Below are positions 1-8,739 of a stretch of DNA of 35,058 bases, in pieces. The first letter of the stretch is position 1. Each line of letters begins with the position of its first letter. This DNA comes from Gemmatimonadaceae bacterium (GTDB lineage: Bacteria; Gemmatimonadota; Gemmatimonadetes; Gemmatimonadales; Gemmatimonadaceae). The translations under genes and the position numbers were made by a program. A model generated the notes under the pieces. The model did no database searches, was not told the origin of the DNA, and saw only the letters and a program-made list of their open reading frames with translations. The stretch lies in contig JANXUN010000242.1 in the NCBI GenBank assembly GCA_025356185.1, positions 1 to 35,058 of the forward strand, in the 5' to 3' direction.

Positions 1-1029
1 TGCGTCTGCCGCCGCGCGCGCAGCAGTCGTGCGTACCGCGACCGCCGACGCATATCGCGACTGCAACGACGCATACAACGCGGGATCGGCGGCGCGCACC
101 TGCGCGTCGTGCGCCGGATTGAACAACATTGGTGGTGGCTCAAACACGAAAAACAGAAACACCAACACGCCAAACAACAGCACCAGTGCCTGCAACGGAA
201 TTTTCCAATACGCGCTGATCAACAACGAGCTGCGCGCTTCGTCAACCGACTTCGCCGCCAAGTATCGCTGTACCTGGCTCTGATCGGTGCCAAAATACGA
301 CAGCATCAAAAACGTGCCGCCGATAATTCCCGACCAAAAGGTGTACGTCTTCGTCACGTCGAACGAAAAATCAAACACCTGCATTCGACCCGCTGCGCCC
401 GCGATGCGAAACGCATCGTCAATGGGAATCGGCATACGCACGACCAGCACAATGACCATCGCTGTCAACGCGGCAACAACAATCACCATCTGTTTTACGT
501 CGGCCCACGCGACTGCGCGCACGCCACCAAAGACGGTGTACGTGATGGTGGGAATGCCAATCAACGCGACCGACCACGCGAGATTCCATCCAAAGATCGC
601 GGAGAACACCACGGCGGGTGCCGCGAGAATCGTGCTGCACGACATACCGCGCGACAGCAAAAACAACAGACTCGTGAGTGATCGCGTTTTTGCGTCAAAG
701 CGTCGCTCGAGATACTCGTACGCCGTGTACACTTTCGCGCCGTGCAAGAACGGGACGAGTGTGACGCCGAGGATAACCATCGCAATCGGCAGACCAAAAT
801 AGAACTGCACAAATTTGAGCCCGTCGGTCGCGCCTTGGCCAGTTGTGCCAATGAGCGTGACGGCTGATAACTGTGTGGCCATCACCGAAAGGCCAACTGC
901 CCACCACGGCAAGCTGCGTCCGGCGAGAAAGTATCCCTCGAGGTTTGAGTCGCCGCGTGAACGACGCAGTCCGTCAAACACTAAGTAGAACAAATACAGC
1001 GCAACAACGAGCCAGTTAATCCAATGCAT
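1..1029 (-). CDS. Sodium:solute symporter (SSS family), C-terminus outside window
   Basis: Inner-membrane Na+-coupled symporter of the SSS/SLC5 family; the substrate cannot be read from the sequence. The reverse-strand frame is open from the ATG at 1029 to the window edge, 343 codons of a family usually about 500-600 long. The N-terminus MHWINWLVVALYLFYLV is a typical first membrane span. It is followed by the family signature GYFLAGRSLPWW and GLSVMATQLSAVTLIG, then repeated hydrophobic spans and GGVRAVAWADVKQ, which matches the conserved family segment around spans 5-6. The start is fixed by an in-frame TGA at 1036-1038, three codons upstream. No clear Shine-Dalgarno site is visible, so translation may depend on the preceding mini-ORF. 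The neighbouring NADH dehydrogenase is divergent. Family assignment is firm; substrate is unknown. Confidence 0.93.
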   Translation of the reverse strand, partial: MHWINWLVVALYLFYLVFDGLRRSRGDSNLEGYFLAGRSLPWWAVGLSVMATQLSAVTLIGTTGQGATDGLKFVQFYFGLPIAMVILGVTLVPFLHGAKVYTAYEYLERRFDAKTRSLTSLLFLLSRGMSCSTILAAPAVVFSAIFGWNLAWSVALIGIPTITYTVFGGVRAVAWADVKQMVIVVAALTAMVIVLVVRMPIPIDDAFRIAGAAGRMQVFDFSFDVTKTYTFWSGIIGGTFLMLSYFGTDQSQVQRYLAAKSVDEARSSLLISAYWKIPLQALVLLFGVLVFLFFVFEPPPMLFNPAHDAQVRAADPALYASLQSRYASAVAVRTTAARAAADA

Positions 1030-1035
1030 AACGGC

Positions 1036-1134
1036 TCACGACGCGTATCGGGATTGCAGCAGCCAAAGCAGTGCGAGCGCCACTGCCTGGATGGTTAGCA
1101 CCCGCCAGAGATTTGTGCGGAATTGAGAGGACAT
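1036..1134 (-). CDS. Putative 32-aa single-span membrane mini-protein upstream of symporter
   Basis: A short reverse-strand ORF starts at ATG 1134 and stops at TGA 1038-1036. It encodes MSSQFRTNLWRVLTIQAVAL, then ALLWLLQSRYAS. That is a basic N-terminus, one hydrophobic segment at about residues 12-25, and a short polar tail. It ends six bases before the symporter ATG and is in the same reading frame, separated by the TGA and two codons. I do not recognise the family. It could be a regulatory or accessory micro-peptide, a translational-coupling leader, or a chance ORF. Support comes from the amphipathic organisation, its position and the stop immediately before the symporter. No strong ribosome binding site is visible. 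Confidence 0.4.
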   Translation of the reverse strand: MSSQFRTNLWRVLTIQAVALALLWLLQSRYAS

Positions 1135-1199
1135 CGCTAAAAAGTACCACGCGGAACGGGCGACATCGACTAGAATTCATAGAGTCATGAACGAAATCG

Positions 1200-2489
1200 A
1201 TGGTTGATACTACTGCTGTGAAATTGCCGCACGTGCTGATCGTGGGCGGCGGCTTCGCGGGGCTGGCGGCGGCCCGCGCGCTCTCGCGTGCACCGGTTCG
1301 AATCACGCTAATCGATCGCGCGAACCACCACACCTTTCAGCCGTTGCTGTATCAGGTGGCCACAGCTGGGCTCGCGCCCAGTGATATCACGGTGCCGATT
1401 CGCTGGCGATTGCGCTCGCAGCGCAACGTCACGGTCTTGATGGCAGAAGTTCGCGAAGTACGACCACGCGAACGCGAGGTGTTGTTAGATGACGGTGCCA
1501 CTGTCGCGTACGACTATCTCATCGTCGCCACCGGTGCGCGTCACGCGTACTTTGGCCACGACGACTGGGAAGCGTATGCGCCCGGCCTCAAGAGCATCGA
1601 CGACGCGCTCAGCATGCGTCAGCGCTTTTTGGTGGCGTTTGAACGCGCAGAGCGAACATTGAATCCCGATAAGCGTCGCGCACTGCTGACGTTCGTGATT
1701 GTGGGTGCTGGACCGACGGGTGTCGAGCTCGCGGGGTCTATTCCGGACATCGCCAAGCGCGCATTCGTTCGCGATTTTCGCAACATCGACACGCGCACCA
1801 CGCGCGTCATACTCGTCGAGGCTGGTCCGCGAATCCTTTCGACCTTTCCGCTCGACCTGTCGGCAGCAGCGCAACGCGATCTTGAAAAACTTGGTGTTGA
1901 GGTGCGACTGGGAACTCCGGTGACGAATATCGACGCCGACTCTGTCACGATTGGCGCCGAACGCGTCCCCACGCACACCGTGTTTTGGGCCGCGGGAAAC
2001 GTCGCCTCGCCGCTAGGAAAAATGTTGAACGCCGAGACCGATCGCGCGGGGCGAGTGCACGTGGCCGCGGATTGCTCGGTCTCGGCGCACCCGGAGATTT
2101 TCGTGGTGGGCGATCTCTGCACGATTACCCGCGCAGACGGGCGTCCCGTGCCAGCTGTGGCGCCAACCGCGAATCAAACCGGTGCACACGCTGCCCGCGT
2201 GATTCGGGCTGAGCTTGCCGGAAACCCGCGTCCAGCATTTGCGTACTTTCACAAGGGCGACCTCGCGACCATCGGGCGGCACAAAGCGGTAGCGGCGTTT
2301 GGACGTGTGCACGTCAGCGGCTACTTCACGTGGTTTTTGTGGCTGTTTGTGCACCTGATGTATCTGGTGGGATTTCGAAATCGCGCGACGGTGCTCATCC
2401 AGTGGGCTTACGCTTACGTAACGTACCAACGCGGCGTGCGACTGATCTTTGACAGAAACCGTTTGACCCAGACGGGCGACAGACGCTAA
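1200..2489 (+). CDS. ndh: Type II NADH dehydrogenase (NDH-2), FAD-dependent
   Basis: A non-proton-pumping NADH:quinone oxidoreductase of the FAD/NAD(P)-binding disulfide-reductase superfamily, acting on the cytoplasmic face of the inner membrane. The 429 residues show an N-terminal FAD dinucleotide fold (GGGFAGLAAARAL, residues 16-28), NHHTFQPLLYQVATAGL (residues 43-58, typical of NDH-2), ATGARHAYFGHDDW near 110-123, a second Rossmann motif VIVGAGPTGVELAGS (166-180) for NADH, and the FAD-binding VVGDLC near residue 300. The hydrophobic, basic C-terminus (FLWLFVHLMYLVGFRNRATV) is the usual membrane anchor. Length fits the family. The upstream ATG at 1188 is out of frame, so ATG 1200 is used. 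A weak -10-like TAGAAT lies at 1171-1176. It is followed after 31 bases by the histidine kinase and response regulator, suggesting a redox-linked operon. Confidence 0.93.
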   Translation: MVDTTAVKLPHVLIVGGGFAGLAAARALSRAPVRITLIDRANHHTFQPLLYQVATAGLAPSDITVPIRWRLRSQRNVTVLMAEVREVRPREREVLLDDGATVAYDYLIVATGARHAYFGHDDWEAYAPGLKSIDDALSMRQRFLVAFERAERTLNPDKRRALLTFVIVGAGPTGVELAGSIPDIAKRAFVRDFRNIDTRTTRVILVEAGPRILSTFPLDLSAAAQRDLEKLGVEVRLGTPVTNIDADSVTIGAERVPTHTVFWAAGNVASPLGKMLNAETDRAGRVHVAADCSVSAHPEIFVVGDLCTITRADGRPVPAVAPTANQTGAHAARVIRAELAGNPRPAFAYFHKGDLATIGRHKAVAAFGRVHVSGYFTWFLWLFVHLMYLVGFRNRATVLIQWAYAYVTYQRGVRLIFDRNRLTQTGDRR

Positions 2490-2520
2490 ATTCTCATGGC
2501 TATCTCCCGATGCAGATAGC

Positions 2521-4650
2521 ATGAGGCTCGGCGACGCTGCCGCACCGATGATCCCTTCTCGCGAGCTGTTCATGTCCGTCGAGTCGGAACGCGGCGATGC
2601 GTTCGTAGTCACTCCCGAGCGCGCGCAGGCGCCCACGAATTCTCGAGCATTCTCTGCGAATGCGGCAGGCGAGCTGTCGCCTTCCGCGCTTGGCGCGCTC
2701 TTGGAAGGGCTGCCGAATGCTGCGCTCGTGTTTTCGGCCGACGGGACGCTGCAAGCGATGAATCGCGCGGCACGTGCGTTCGCCATCGTTGACGCCCTTG
2801 CACCAATCACTTCGCAGCGCGTCGACGTTGTTCTCGCTCGCGTGAGCGATGTGGCCATTCCGCTGTATCACCGCGTTCGTCAAGGCGAGCGTCTTAGTGC
2901 TGAGACGCATTTTAGTGTCGAGCTTGAGCGGTGGTTGGATGTGCATGTCACGCCGATGCCAGCGGCCATGCTGCTGGTGACGATTGCCGATATGACCGAT
3001 CGAGAAATGCAGCGCGCTCGCCTCGTGCGTGTGGAGCGTGAGTTGGAGGCGTTGCTGTCGTTGTCGGCGTCATCGGTGCGCATCGCTGACGCGCATGGAC
3101 GCATTGTGCGGACGAACGAAATCGCCGCCGCTGAACACGATGATGCGTCTCCGGCCACGCTTCGGGCGCTGTGGGAGCGCGATCAACCGCATCACCTCGA
3201 CGAGGACATCGCGATTCCGTTTGCGTCCACGATCGCGATGCGCGCGCTCGCGGGTCTTACGGTGCGTCGCGAAACGGCGACGGTGCGCCGAAATGCGAAT
3301 CGAGAACCACGTGTCATTGAGAGCAGTGCGATGCCGATCGTGGACGAATCGCGCGCGGTGATTGGTGCCGTCATCATCGAGCGCGATGTGACCGCAAGTC
3401 AGTTTCTCGAACGCACGCTCGATCAAGAAGTGTTGCGCAGCGCGGAGCTGGAATCGCTCGTGCTTACCGAAGCGGATCGCATCGAGCAGATTGTCGAAGA
3501 GCGTGCGCGCGCGCTCGCAAAGCGTGAAGAGGCGACGTCGCGCGACAGGCGCTTGTCGGCGATCGGACAGCTCGCGGCCGGCGTGATGCACGATGTGAAC
3601 AACGCGCTCAATCCGATCATGGCCGCCGCGTACTTGCTGCGCCATCATGCGGAGTCCCCTGATGCCGTGCGTGACTACGCCGATCGCATCAAGAAGGCCG
3701 CGGAAACGGGCGCCGCAACTGCGTCGCGCGTCGGTCGATTCATTCGCCAAGAACCGCTACACCCGGGAACCGATGAGTTGCTCGATCTGTCCGCGCTAGT
3801 GGATGAAGTGCTAGAGCTGACCGAGCCCATGCGACAGCGTCGTGCGAGCGAACGTCCAGAAGTGACGGTCACTCGGGATTACGATGACGACGCGCGCATC
3901 CGTGGGCTATCGGGTGAAATTCGCGAGGCGCTGTTCAACCTGGTCGCAAATTCGATGGACGCGATGCCGGCCGGTGGAACGCTCAGTGTGCGAACCGGGG
4001 TCGAGTTCGGCGACGCTATTGTCACCGTCGCTGATGACGGCGTTGGCATGACGGACGAGGTCCGGGAACGGGCCTTCGAGCCCTTTTTTACCACGAAAGG
4101 AGCGGGTGGAAGCGGGCTCGGCTTAGCCGAAGTGTACGGGATCGCGCGGCGTCATCGCGGTTCGGTGACGATCTCGTCGGCGCCCGGCGCGGGAGCGGCT
4201 GTCACCATGCGTTTTCCCTTGGACCTGAGCCGCTCAGTCGCGGCCGTTGTCGAGGAACCAGACGCGAAGACCGACCCCAAACACATATTGGTGGTTGAAG
4301 ATCACGAGGACGGGCGCGAGTTTTTGCGACGGCTCCTGCGCGCGGCTGGTCACACAGTAGACGCGGTCGGGAGCTGCGCCGAGGCACGCGAGCGGTTGGC
4401 GTCGCCGTCGGCGTTGTTGTACCATGTAATGTTGACCGACGTGGGTCTCCCAGATGGGAGCGGATGGGATTTAGTGACCTACGTCCGCACTCGGTTTCCG
4501 GCACTTCGAGTGGGCGTGATTACTGGATGGGAACCGATGGTCAGTGGTGATGATGCACTTGGCGCGGAGTTTGTGATGCGCAAACCGCTTCGTGCTGCAG
4601 AGTTGCTCTCTTACATTGCGGGCCGAAAATTGCCTGCGCAACCGAAATAA
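2521..4650 (+). CDS. PAS-containing hybrid histidine kinase with C-terminal receiver
   Basis: A 709-residue soluble sensor kinase; no membrane span is visible, so it probably senses a cytoplasmic signal. Order: a divergent first PAS-like region (about 53-165, starting LEGLPNAALVFSADGTLQAM), a second PAS-like region (about 175-292), a coiled coil (about 295-340), a HisKA helix with phospho-accepting His357 in GVMHDVNNALNP, an HATPase domain (N-box LFNLVANSMDA 471-481, G1 DDGVGM 505-510, F-box FEPFFTTKG 519-527, G2 GSGLGLA 530-536), then a receiver (about 588-700) with acidic pair Glu593/Asp594, phospho-acceptor Asp640 in MLTDVGLPDGSG, Thr668 and Lys688. All catalytic motifs are intact. An alternative start is ATG 2572 (MSVESERG). 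The response regulator begins four bases after the stop, so the two are almost certainly partners. Confidence 0.93.
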   Translation: MRLGDAAAPMIPSRELFMSVESERGDAFVVTPERAQAPTNSRAFSANAAGELSPSALGALLEGLPNAALVFSADGTLQAMNRAARAFAIVDALAPITSQRVDVVLARVSDVAIPLYHRVRQGERLSAETHFSVELERWLDVHVTPMPAAMLLVTIADMTDREMQRARLVRVERELEALLSLSASSVRIADAHGRIVRTNEIAAAEHDDASPATLRALWERDQPHHLDEDIAIPFASTIAMRALAGLTVRRETATVRRNANREPRVIESSAMPIVDESRAVIGAVIIERDVTASQFLERTLDQEVLRSAELESLVLTEADRIEQIVEERARALAKREEATSRDRRLSAIGQLAAGVMHDVNNALNPIMAAAYLLRHHAESPDAVRDYADRIKKAAETGAATASRVGRFIRQEPLHPGTDELLDLSALVDEVLELTEPMRQRRASERPEVTVTRDYDDDARIRGLSGEIREALFNLVANSMDAMPAGGTLSVRTGVEFGDAIVTVADDGVGMTDEVRERAFEPFFTTKGAGGSGLGLAEVYGIARRHRGSVTISSAPGAGAAVTMRFPLDLSRSVAAVVEEPDAKTDPKHILVVEDHEDGREFLRRLLRAAGHTVDAVGSCAEARERLASPSALLYHVMLTDVGLPDGSGWDLVTYVRTRFPALRVGVITGWEPMVSGDDALGAEFVMRKPLRAAELLSYIAGRKLPAQPK

Positions 4651-4654
4651 CAAC

Positions 4655-5257
4655 ATGTCGGACGTCCCTTCGACGATTCGCGTGCTGGTGGCAGAAGACA
4701 ATGCGCTGGAACGATCCACGTTAGTGGATTTGTTGACAGCGCTTGGACATATGGTCGTCGCAGAAGTTGCAAGCGGTGCCGAAGCCATTGAACGCGCTCA
4801 ACAGTTGACACCGGATGCGGTGTTGCTCGATGTGCATATGCCGGGCGCGAGCGGCGTGCAGGCAGCAGAACAGATCGCCGCGGCGCTGCCTGGCACCGCA
4901 GTCATTTTGATTACCGGCGATTTATCGCTGACGTTGTCGACGGCGGACGTGATGCGTAGCGCGGCAGTGGCGTTGTTAGCCAAACCGACACCTCACACCA
5001 CCCTCGACGCGACGTTACGCATGGCGGTGTTGCGTGCGCGCGAATTGCTCGCGGCCAAGCGCGAAGCGACGCAAGCGAAAGAGCAGCTGGAAGCGCGCAA
5101 GCTGATTGAGCGCGCGAAAGGCATTCTGATGCGCCGCACGGGCAGCAGCGAACAGGAAGCGTATCGCATCATGCAACGGAGCAGTCAGGACCGCTCGGTG
5201 CGCATGGTGGATATCGCCCGTGCCGTGATCGACAGCGAACCAGGCAGCAAAGCGTAA
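4655..5257 (+). CDS. Response regulator with ANTAR RNA-binding output domain
   Basis: A 200-residue two-domain regulator. The N-terminal receiver has acidic pocket Glu14/Asp15, phospho-acceptor Asp59 (LLDVHMPGASG), Thr87 (ILITGD) and Lys110 (LLAKPTP). After a short coiled coil, the C-terminal ANTAR domain (about residues 140-195) shows LEARKLIERAKGILMRR, SEQEAYRIMQ and the end helix VRMVDIARAVI. ANTAR proteins (AmiR, NasR, EutV type) bind paired hairpins in nascent mRNA and prevent termination; phosphorylation usually promotes dimerisation. The start at ATG 4655 removes an N-terminal tail that overlaps the kinase gene; MSDVPSTIRVLVAEDN is the expected receiver N-terminus. The target RNAs are not identifiable here. 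It converges with the M20 peptidase gene. Confidence 0.93.
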   Translation: MSDVPSTIRVLVAEDNALERSTLVDLLTALGHMVVAEVASGAEAIERAQQLTPDAVLLDVHMPGASGVQAAEQIAAALPGTAVILITGDLSLTLSTADVMRSAAVALLAKPTPHTTLDATLRMAVLRARELLAAKREATQAKEQLEARKLIERAKGILMRRTGSSEQEAYRIMQRSSQDRSVRMVDIARAVIDSEPGSKA

Positions 5258-5280
5258 TCGCTGCCCTGTTCGCGCCGCGC

Positions 5281-6756
5281 TTACGAAATCGGTTTGCCCG
5301 GCGTCGGGCCTGCGACCTGCTTGACCAACTCGTAGAGAAACGCTAATCCGTCATAGTACGATTTGACGCGGAGTTTTTCGTCGCGTCCGTGGGCGTTGGT
5401 CTCACCTGGTGCGGAGAAGATTCCGCTCACGCCGTACGTCGGTATGCCAGCGTTGCGCAAAAAGCGTCCATCGGTTGCGCCGGTCGACATCGTGGGGATG
5501 ACGGGCACGTCGTTGAACATTTTTTTCGTGAGCGCTGTCGTCGCGGCGAGCAGAGTGGGGTCGATGGCGCTTGGTTTGCCACCAGCATTGTTGCGATCAC
5601 CGCCGCGCATCGTGATGCGCACCGACGTGTCGTTTACGACCGTGTTGAGTTCGTCCATGACTTGTTGCGCCGTGGATGTTGGGGCAACACGACAGTTCAC
5701 ATTCGCCGTCGCGGTTTGCGGGAGCGCGTTGTCGGCGTGTCCACCGTTCAGCCGTGTGGCGACGCAACTCGTGCGCAGCATCGACGCGTAGCGCGGATCT
5801 TTCGAGATGATCGCAGCGGCTTCGAGATCTTTTGGATTCGCCACAATCGCCGTCATTGCTTTCGCGAGCGACGGCATTTCGACCTTCGCCGTTTGTGCGA
5901 AGAACGGTCGCGACACGTCGTTCAGTTCGACGGGAAACGTGTAGCGCTCGACCTTTGTGAGCGCGGACGCCAGCGAATAGATCGCGTTGTCTTTGCGTGG
6001 CACGCTCGAGTGACCACCGGTATTGAGCACCGTGAACGTGTAATTCACCGGCACTTTTTCGGCGGCTTGTATTGAGTGAAAGAGTGGTTTGTCATCCATG
6101 AGCGTGCCACCGCCGCCTTCGTTGATCGCGTATTCACCGTCGATCAATTCTTTATGGTTGGCGATGAGCCAACCCACGCCGTTGCTGCCGCCACCTTCTT
6201 CGTCGGCGGTGAGTGCGAGAATGAGATCACGCGTCGGCACCCACCCTTCGGCTTTGTAGCGCAACACGTTGGCAACGAACATCGACGCCATCGATTTGTC
6301 GTCGGACGTTCCGCGTCCCAAGAAATACCCGTTCTCTTCGACCATGACGAACGGATCACGCGGCCAATCGCTGCGCAGTGCGGCAACGACATCAAGGTGC
6401 GCGAGCAAGAGAATGGGCTTGCCCTGATTCTTGCCGCGGAAGCGCACGACGAGGTTCTGCTTGCTCGGTTTATCCGCCGGACCAAGAATGTGAATGTCGG
6501 CTTCGGGAAATCCGGCCGCGCGGAATCGGGCGGCCATGGCTTCGGCGGCTTTCGTGACCGAACCGACCGAATCGACCGTGTTGATTTCGACAAGCTCTTT
6601 GTAGATCGCCCGCGCGGCGGCTTGCTCTTTCGTGAGCGTGGTCGGTGCGCCTGGGGCGCTCATGCGCGGCTGCGCGTGGGCGACCGGCGATACCCACGCG
6701 GCCGTGAGTCCGGCGGAGAGCACACCAGCGTGCAGGCGATTGCGAAAGCGAGTCAT
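5281..6756 (-). CDS. Secreted M20 family metallopeptidase
   Basis: A di-zinc exopeptidase or amidohydrolase of clan MH, family M20 (carboxypeptidase/aminoacylase type), 491 residues. The N-terminus has a basic region, a hydrophobic stretch and VAHAQP, consistent with a Sec signal peptide cleaved near residue 28, so the enzyme is probably periplasmic or secreted. Metal and catalytic positions visible: His120 and Asp122 (LLLAHLDVV), bridging Asp152 (GRGTSDDKSMA), catalytic Glu186 with metal ligand Glu187 (LTADEEGGG), Glu213 (INEGGGG), and a C-terminal His in ETNAHGRDE. The lid domain starts after about residue 225 (NTGGHSSVP). The gene stands alone, divergent from the Tat-TldD gene and convergent with the ANTAR regulator. 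Substrate is unknown; the family cleaves dipeptides, C-terminal residues or N-acyl amino acids. Confidence 0.93.
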   Translation of the reverse strand: MTRFRNRLHAGVLSAGLTAAWVSPVAHAQPRMSAPGAPTTLTKEQAAARAIYKELVEINTVDSVGSVTKAAEAMAARFRAAGFPEADIHILGPADKPSKQNLVVRFRGKNQGKPILLLAHLDVVAALRSDWPRDPFVMVEENGYFLGRGTSDDKSMASMFVANVLRYKAEGWVPTRDLILALTADEEGGGSNGVGWLIANHKELIDGEYAINEGGGGTLMDDKPLFHSIQAAEKVPVNYTFTVLNTGGHSSVPRKDNAIYSLASALTKVERYTFPVELNDVSRPFFAQTAKVEMPSLAKAMTAIVANPKDLEAAAIISKDPRYASMLRTSCVATRLNGGHADNALPQTATANVNCRVAPTSTAQQVMDELNTVVNDTSVRITMRGGDRNNAGGKPSAIDPTLLAATTALTKKMFNDVPVIPTMSTGATDGRFLRNAGIPTYGVSGIFSAPGETNAHGRDEKLRVKSYYDGLAFLYELVKQVAGPTPGKPIS

Positions 6757-7107
6757 CGGAGAGTCGGCAGAGGGTGAGCGTGCATGCCGAAAGTACGCCT
6801 CTCCGGTGTTACCGCACTAGTGGCTCACCCGCATACTGGCGTCAACCCGACCGTCGGCACCATCGAATCGGCATCGGATGTGATGCCTGAATGGGCAGCA
6901 TCAACATGAGTGCAGAAAGTGCAGGGATGAGCAGCATATGCAACTGAGGAAGTGACGCGAGGGATCATCTTTTCGACATGCGTCTCGTGAAATCCCCTAG
7001 GCGGAAGCGCGAACATTCGACTAAGCTTTTCGGTGTCCAGCGACGATTCCGCTCATGCCGTTTCGGTCGCCGCAGTTCCCACCGTTTGCTTTCGCACAGG
7101 ACCCGCC
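6757..7107. other. Intergenic region between divergent peptidase genes
   Basis: About 350 bases between the M20 peptidase start (minus) and the preferred TldD start (plus). I see no convincing gene. A reverse ORF at 6825-7016 has no recognisable protein features. Small structures present are an imperfectly spaced inverted repeat TGATGC (6881-6886)/GCATCA (6898-6903) and a short direct repeat GTGCAGAAAGTGCAG near 6910-6925. The region should hold promoters for both divergent genes, but no clear -35/-10 pair stands out. Confidence 0.5.
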
Positions 7108-8739
7108 GTGACCCGTTCGCGTCGTGACTTCCTCAAGACTTCCGCGGTTGCGGCTGCCAGCTCGTTGGTTGCCGGTAAAGCACTCGCCGCGGAGGGTTTG
7201 ATTCATCATCCGTACGCTGCCGATCGACCATCGGTCGACGATCCAGCGATCAAAGCGCTGATGCAAGTGGCGCTCGACACCGCGAAGTCTGGCGGTGCGT
7301 CGTACGCCGATGTGCGCGTAGCGGCGCGACGTCAGCAAAACGTGAATGTGCGCGATCATATCGTGCAGGGCGTGAACGACGTCGACACCTTTGGTATGGG
7401 TGTGCGCACACTGGTTGATGGTGCGTGGGGCTTTGCGGCGACGAGCGTCCTGAACAAGGATTCGGTCGCATCCATCGCACGTGCCGCGCTTGAACAAGCG
7501 AAAGCGAACCGCGCGAGCCAATTGCGACCTGTCGTACTCGCACCAACGCCCGGAAATCAGATCGGCGAGTGGAAGAGTCCCATCACGACCGATCCGTTTA
7601 ACGTCGCGATTGGCGATAAGGTCGCGGTGTTGCTCGCCGCCACCGACGCCGCGATGAAAGTGAAAGGCATTCGCACGGCGACCGCCGGCATGTTTTTCTT
7701 GCGCGAAGAAAAATCGTTGATGACCAGCGATGGGTCGTACATCGTGCAAACGATTTATCGCACATCGCCCACGCTCTCGGTGACCGCGGTGTCGAGCGAC
7801 TTTAGCGACTTCCAGTCGATCGACAGCAACGATATCGCGCCGATGGGATTGGGCTACGAGCATGTGCTCAATTCCAAACTCGCCGATCGTGCGCCGCAGT
7901 ACGCCGAATGGGCCGTGCAAAAGTTGACGGCCAAGCCCGTCGAGCCAGGTCGCTACGATCTGTTGCTGCACCCGTCCAACTTGTGGCTTACGATTCATGA
8001 AGTGGTGTCGCATCCCACCGAACTTGATCGCGCACTCGGCTTTGAGGCGAACTACGCCGGCACCAGTTTTGTTGCGCCGCCCGACCAAGTCTTGGGCAAA
8101 CTCAAATACGGCACCGAGCTGATGAACATCGTCGGTGATCGCGACCAGAAGGGTTCATTGGGCGCGATCGGTTGGGACGATGAAGCGGTCAAGCCAACAC
8201 GATTCGATATCGTAAAGAACGGCGTGTTTGTCGACTATCAAACGACGCGCGAACAAGCGACGCTGATGGCCGACTACTACAAGAAAGTTGGCAAGCCTGT
8301 GCGCAGTTATGGCTGTTCGTACGCGCAAAGTTGGGCCGACGTGCAATTCCAGCGCATGCCGAACGTGAGTCTGCAGCCGGGGAACAACGATGACACGTGG
8401 GAAAGCATGATTGGCAAGATGGACAAAGGCATCGCGATTATTGGCGACGGATCATTTTCCATCGATCAACAACGGTATAACGGACAGTTTGCGGGCCAAG
8501 TGTTTTACGAGGTGAAGGGCGGAAAGATTGTCGGCATGCTCAAAGACGTCGCCTATCAATTCCGCACGCCAAACTTTTGGGGATCACTCAAAGCCATTGG
8601 CGGTCCGCGCAGCTATTTGCTGGGCGGTGCATTCGGAGACGCGAAAGGACAGCCGGGACAATCGAACTCGGTCAGTCATGGCTGTGTCCCGTCGCTCTTT
8701 CAACAGACCAACATCATCAACACGGGACGGCGCGCATGA
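7108..8739 (+). CDS. tldD: Tat-exported TldD-type metallopeptidase
   Basis: A TldD/PmbA (U62) family zinc metalloprotease. In characterised bacteria TldD pairs with TldE in a heterodimer that degrades unfolded peptides and trims ribosomal peptide precursors in the cytoplasm. The active-site motif is clear: IHEVVSHPTELDRALGFEAN gives HExxxH with His297, Glu298 and His302, followed by YAGTSF as in family members. The preferred start is GTG 7108, preceded by AGGA at a suitable distance. It yields TRSRRDFLKTSAVAAASSLV, a canonical twin-arginine signal ending near ALAAEG (about residue 28). The longer GTG start at 7033 would bury this signal. At 543 residues it is longer than E. coli TldD (about 480), mostly because of the signal. 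It overlaps the TldE-like gene by ATGA. Export of this family is unusual and is inferred only from the signal. Confidence 0.9.
   Translation: MTRSRRDFLKTSAVAAASSLVAGKALAAEGLIHHPYAADRPSVDDPAIKALMQVALDTAKSGGASYADVRVAARRQQNVNVRDHIVQGVNDVDTFGMGVRTLVDGAWGFAATSVLNKDSVASIARAALEQAKANRASQLRPVVLAPTPGNQIGEWKSPITTDPFNVAIGDKVAVLLAATDAAMKVKGIRTATAGMFFLREEKSLMTSDGSYIVQTIYRTSPTLSVTAVSSDFSDFQSIDSNDIAPMGLGYEHVLNSKLADRAPQYAEWAVQKLTAKPVEPGRYDLLLHPSNLWLTIHEVVSHPTELDRALGFEANYAGTSFVAPPDQVLGKLKYGTELMNIVGDRDQKGSLGAIGWDDEAVKPTRFDIVKNGVFVDYQTTREQATLMADYYKKVGKPVRSYGCSYAQSWADVQFQRMPNVSLQPGNNDDTWESMIGKMDKGIAIIGDGSFSIDQQRYNGQFAGQVFYEVKGGKIVGMLKDVAYQFRTPNFWGSLKAIGGPRSYLLGGAFGDAKGQPGQSNSVSHGCVPSLFQQTNIINTGRRA

Noticed and set aside
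5389..6777. Long forward ORFs (228 and 233 codons) opposite the M20 peptidase
   Set aside because: Shadow frames of a gene whose catalytic motifs are all intact on the other strand.
6825..7016. 63-codon reverse ORF in the intergenic region
   Set aside because: No recognisable family, signal or membrane pattern, and no ribosome site; its composition looks like non-coding sequence.
7021..8088. Long (355-codon) reverse ORF opposite TldD
   Set aside because: It is antisense to the well-conserved TldD gene, rich in Arg/His as expected for a shadow frame at this GC content, with no family similarity.
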